From Desulfobacterales bacterium (GTDB lineage: Bacteria > Desulfobacterota > Desulfobacteria > Desulfobacterales > Desulfolunaceae): a stretch of 64,000 nucleotides of DNA. Both the position numbers and the translations under genes were made by a program. The notes beneath the pieces are model-generated. The model made no database searches and was not told the origin of the DNA. It was given only the letters and a program-made list of their open reading frames with translations. Shown piece by piece: positions 62,250-64,000 of the stretch. Every line of letters begins with the position of its first letter. The first letter of the stretch is position 1. The stretch lies in the NCBI GenBank assembly GCA_022360815.1, contig JAKSCC010000310.1, forward strand, positions 39,028 through 103,027, read 5' to 3'.

Positions 62250-63043
62250 GCCAAACAAAGGTATTGGATGTGAAAAAGCTCACCATGGACTTTGGTGGCC
62301 TGCGCGCCTTAAACAAGGTGAACATTGAAATTTTTGAGGGCGAAATTGTGGCCCTTATTGGCCCCAATGGTGCCGGAAAAACCACCTTTTTCAACTGTGT
62401 CACCGGTATCTACACCCCTACGGCGGGTGATGTTTTTTTAGGGTGTCGGGAGAAAAAAAGCATTCGCATAAACGGCATCAAACCCAACCGCATTGCCGGA
62501 TTGGGCATGACGCGAACCTTTCAGAACATTCGGCTCTTCCAAAACATGACCGTCCTTGAAAACGTCATGATCGGCCGCCATATTCGAACCCGATCCGGCA
62601 TCTTAAACGCCCTTTTTCGCCCTCCGGGGTGCGTTTCCGAAGAGAAGAAGATCCTTGACGACGCCTACGACCTGCTTGAGAAGGTGGAGCTTGCGGATTG
62701 GGCCAATGAGTTCGCCAAAAACCTTCCCTACGGGGATCAAAGACGACTGGAGATCGCTCGGGCCATGGCCACGGATCCAGTACTTCTGCTTCTTGATGAA
62801 CCGGCCGCCGGGATGAACCCCCAGGAGACCAAAGAGCTGGACCGTCTTATTCGAAAAATCCGTGATAAAGAGGGGATCACCATCCTTCTTATTGAACACG
62901 ACATGAAGCTTGTGATGAATCTTTCCGAGCGCATCTATGTGATGGACTACGGCAGCCGGATTGCCACCGGCACCCCCATGGAGATCAAAAACAACCCCGC
63001 TGTCATCAAAGCGTATCTCGGAGAAGAGGTGGTCGATGCTTAA
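62246..63043 (+). CDS. livG: Branched-chain amino-acid ABC transporter ATPase LivG
   Basis: ALIGPNGAGKTTFFNCVTGIYTPTAG; LPYGDQRRLEIARAMATDPVLLLLDEPAAGMNP. Confidence 0.96.
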   Translation: MSQTKVLDVKKLTMDFGGLRALNKVNIEIFEGEIVALIGPNGAGKTTFFNCVTGIYTPTAGDVFLGCREKKSIRINGIKPNRIAGLGMTRTFQNIRLFQNMTVLENVMIGRHIRTRSGILNALFRPPGCVSEEKKILDDAYDLLEKVELADWANEFAKNLPYGDQRRLEIARAMATDPVLLLLDEPAAGMNPQETKELDRLIRKIRDKEGITILLIEHDMKLVMNLSERIYVMDYGSRIATGTPMEIKNNPAVIKAYLGEEVVDA

Positions 63044-63743
63044 ACTGTCCAATGTCAATACCTACTACGGAAACATTCAGGCCCTAAAAGACCTCTCCAT
63101 TGAGATCAACGAAGGGGAGATCATTACCCTTATCGGTGCCAACGGCGCAGGAAAAACCACAACCCTCATGTCCATCTCCGGAGTGGTAAAGCCCCGATCC
63201 GGAGAGATTCTCTTTGACGGCCAACCCATCCACACCATGAACCCCGAGAAAATCGTCACCATGGGGCTTTGCCAGGTTCCCGAAGGTCGCCGCATCTTTC
63301 CGCAACTCACCGTCCTCGAAAATCTTGATATGGGGGCCTACCTTCGAGAGGATAAAGAGGAGGTGAAAAAGGATCTCGACTATGTCATGGACCTTTTTCC
63401 CATCCTCAAAGAGCGTCGCAATCAGGCTGGCGGCACACTTTCCGGGGGTGAGCAGCAGATGCTGGCCATCTCAAGGGCCCTTATGGCCCGACCCCGGCTT
63501 CTTCTTCTGGACGAGCCCTCACTCGGCCTTGCACCCCTCATTATCAAGCAGATCTTTGAGATCATCAAACGCATCAACAAAGAGAACGGCACCACCATCT
63601 TTCTGGTGGAGCAGAATGCCAACCTGGCTCTTAAATCGGCTCACCGGGGCTACGTCATGGAAAACGGAGTGGTCACCCTTTCGGATACCGCTCAAAACCT
63701 TCTCTCCAATCAAGAGGTGAAAAAAGCTTACCTTGGCTTATAA
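63036..63743 (+). CDS. livF: Branched-chain amino-acid ABC transporter ATPase LivF
   Basis: MLKLSNVNTYYGNIQALKDLSIEINEGEIITLIGANGAGKTTTL; LSGGEQQMLAISRALMARPRLLLLDEPSLGLAP. Confidence 0.96.
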   Translation: MLKLSNVNTYYGNIQALKDLSIEINEGEIITLIGANGAGKTTTLMSISGVVKPRSGEILFDGQPIHTMNPEKIVTMGLCQVPEGRRIFPQLTVLENLDMGAYLREDKEEVKKDLDYVMDLFPILKERRNQAGGTLSGGEQQMLAISRALMARPRLLLLDEPSLGLAPLIIKQIFEIIKRINKENGTTIFLVEQNANLALKSAHRGYVMENGVVTLSDTAQNLLSNQEVKKAYLGL

Positions 63744-63788
63744 CGGACCGTGAGGCGTTTTCAAAACACCGTAAAATGTCAAGCACCA

Positions 63789-64000
63789 TCAGCCAGCAAA
63801 ACCAACAAACCCTCTGTCTTCGGGCAGAGGGTCTCCTTTTCGAGTTACCTCATTCACCAAAGCATCACAGCGCTCATTTTCCGGATGACCGGCATGCCCC
63901 TTGACCCACTGAAAACGAACCGGCATAGAAAAGCCATCCAAAAGATCAAGCAGCTGCTCCCAAAGGTCTCTGTTCAGGACCGGGTTTCCGTCGGCCTTGA
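63789..64000 (-). CDS. rnhA: Ribonuclease HI, C-terminal part (runs off window end)
   Basis: Reverse-strand translation [51 protein letters not shown]. Confidence 0.92.
   Translation of the reverse strand, partial: KADGNPVLNRDLWEQLLDLLDGFSMPVRFQWVKGHAGHPENERCDALVNEVTRKGDPLPEDRGFVGFAG

Overview
The window looks like a chromosomal segment from a Gram-negative, probably deltaproteobacterial (Desulfobacterota-like), genome. This is inferred from gene content and style, not from a search. Main contents in order: partial glnS (-); an acyltransferase/alpha-beta hydrolase fusion (-); an EamA permease (+); a secreted protein of unknown function behind a structured leader (+); a thiamine operon thiS-G-H-F-E-C (-) under a TPP riboswitch with its own terminator; a two-gene unit of an unknown 389-aa protein plus an archaeal-LonB-like membrane AAA+ Lon protease (+); two tandem paralogous atypical secreted subtilases (+); a stand-alone EF-G with a long leader, followed by a small P-loop ATPase (+); a histidine kinase / response regulator / orphan ZnuA-like binding protein set (-); a MarR regulator and peptide ABC transporter (+); uvrB-uvrC (-); fabH (-); a Na/Ca exchanger (+); a SurA/PpiC isomerase (-); a spore-photoproduct-lyase-like radical SAM protein (+); an RND efflux operon with a MipA/OmpV protein, an orphan membrane protein and TetR (-); a purine (BMP-type) ABC uptake system with gpt (-) and divergent guanine deaminase (+); PhnA-like protein; IS1 remnants; a CBS-ACT protein (-); a complete liv branched-chain amino-acid ABC operon (+); and a partial rnhA (-). 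The best candidates for something undescribed are the unknown-protein/LonB pair with its neighbouring subtilase pair, the duplicated Shine-Dalgarno 'decoy' architecture in the fusA leader, and a short nested-palindrome (MITE-like) repeat family found inside operons. No CRISPR array, rRNA, tRNA or prophage was recognised.
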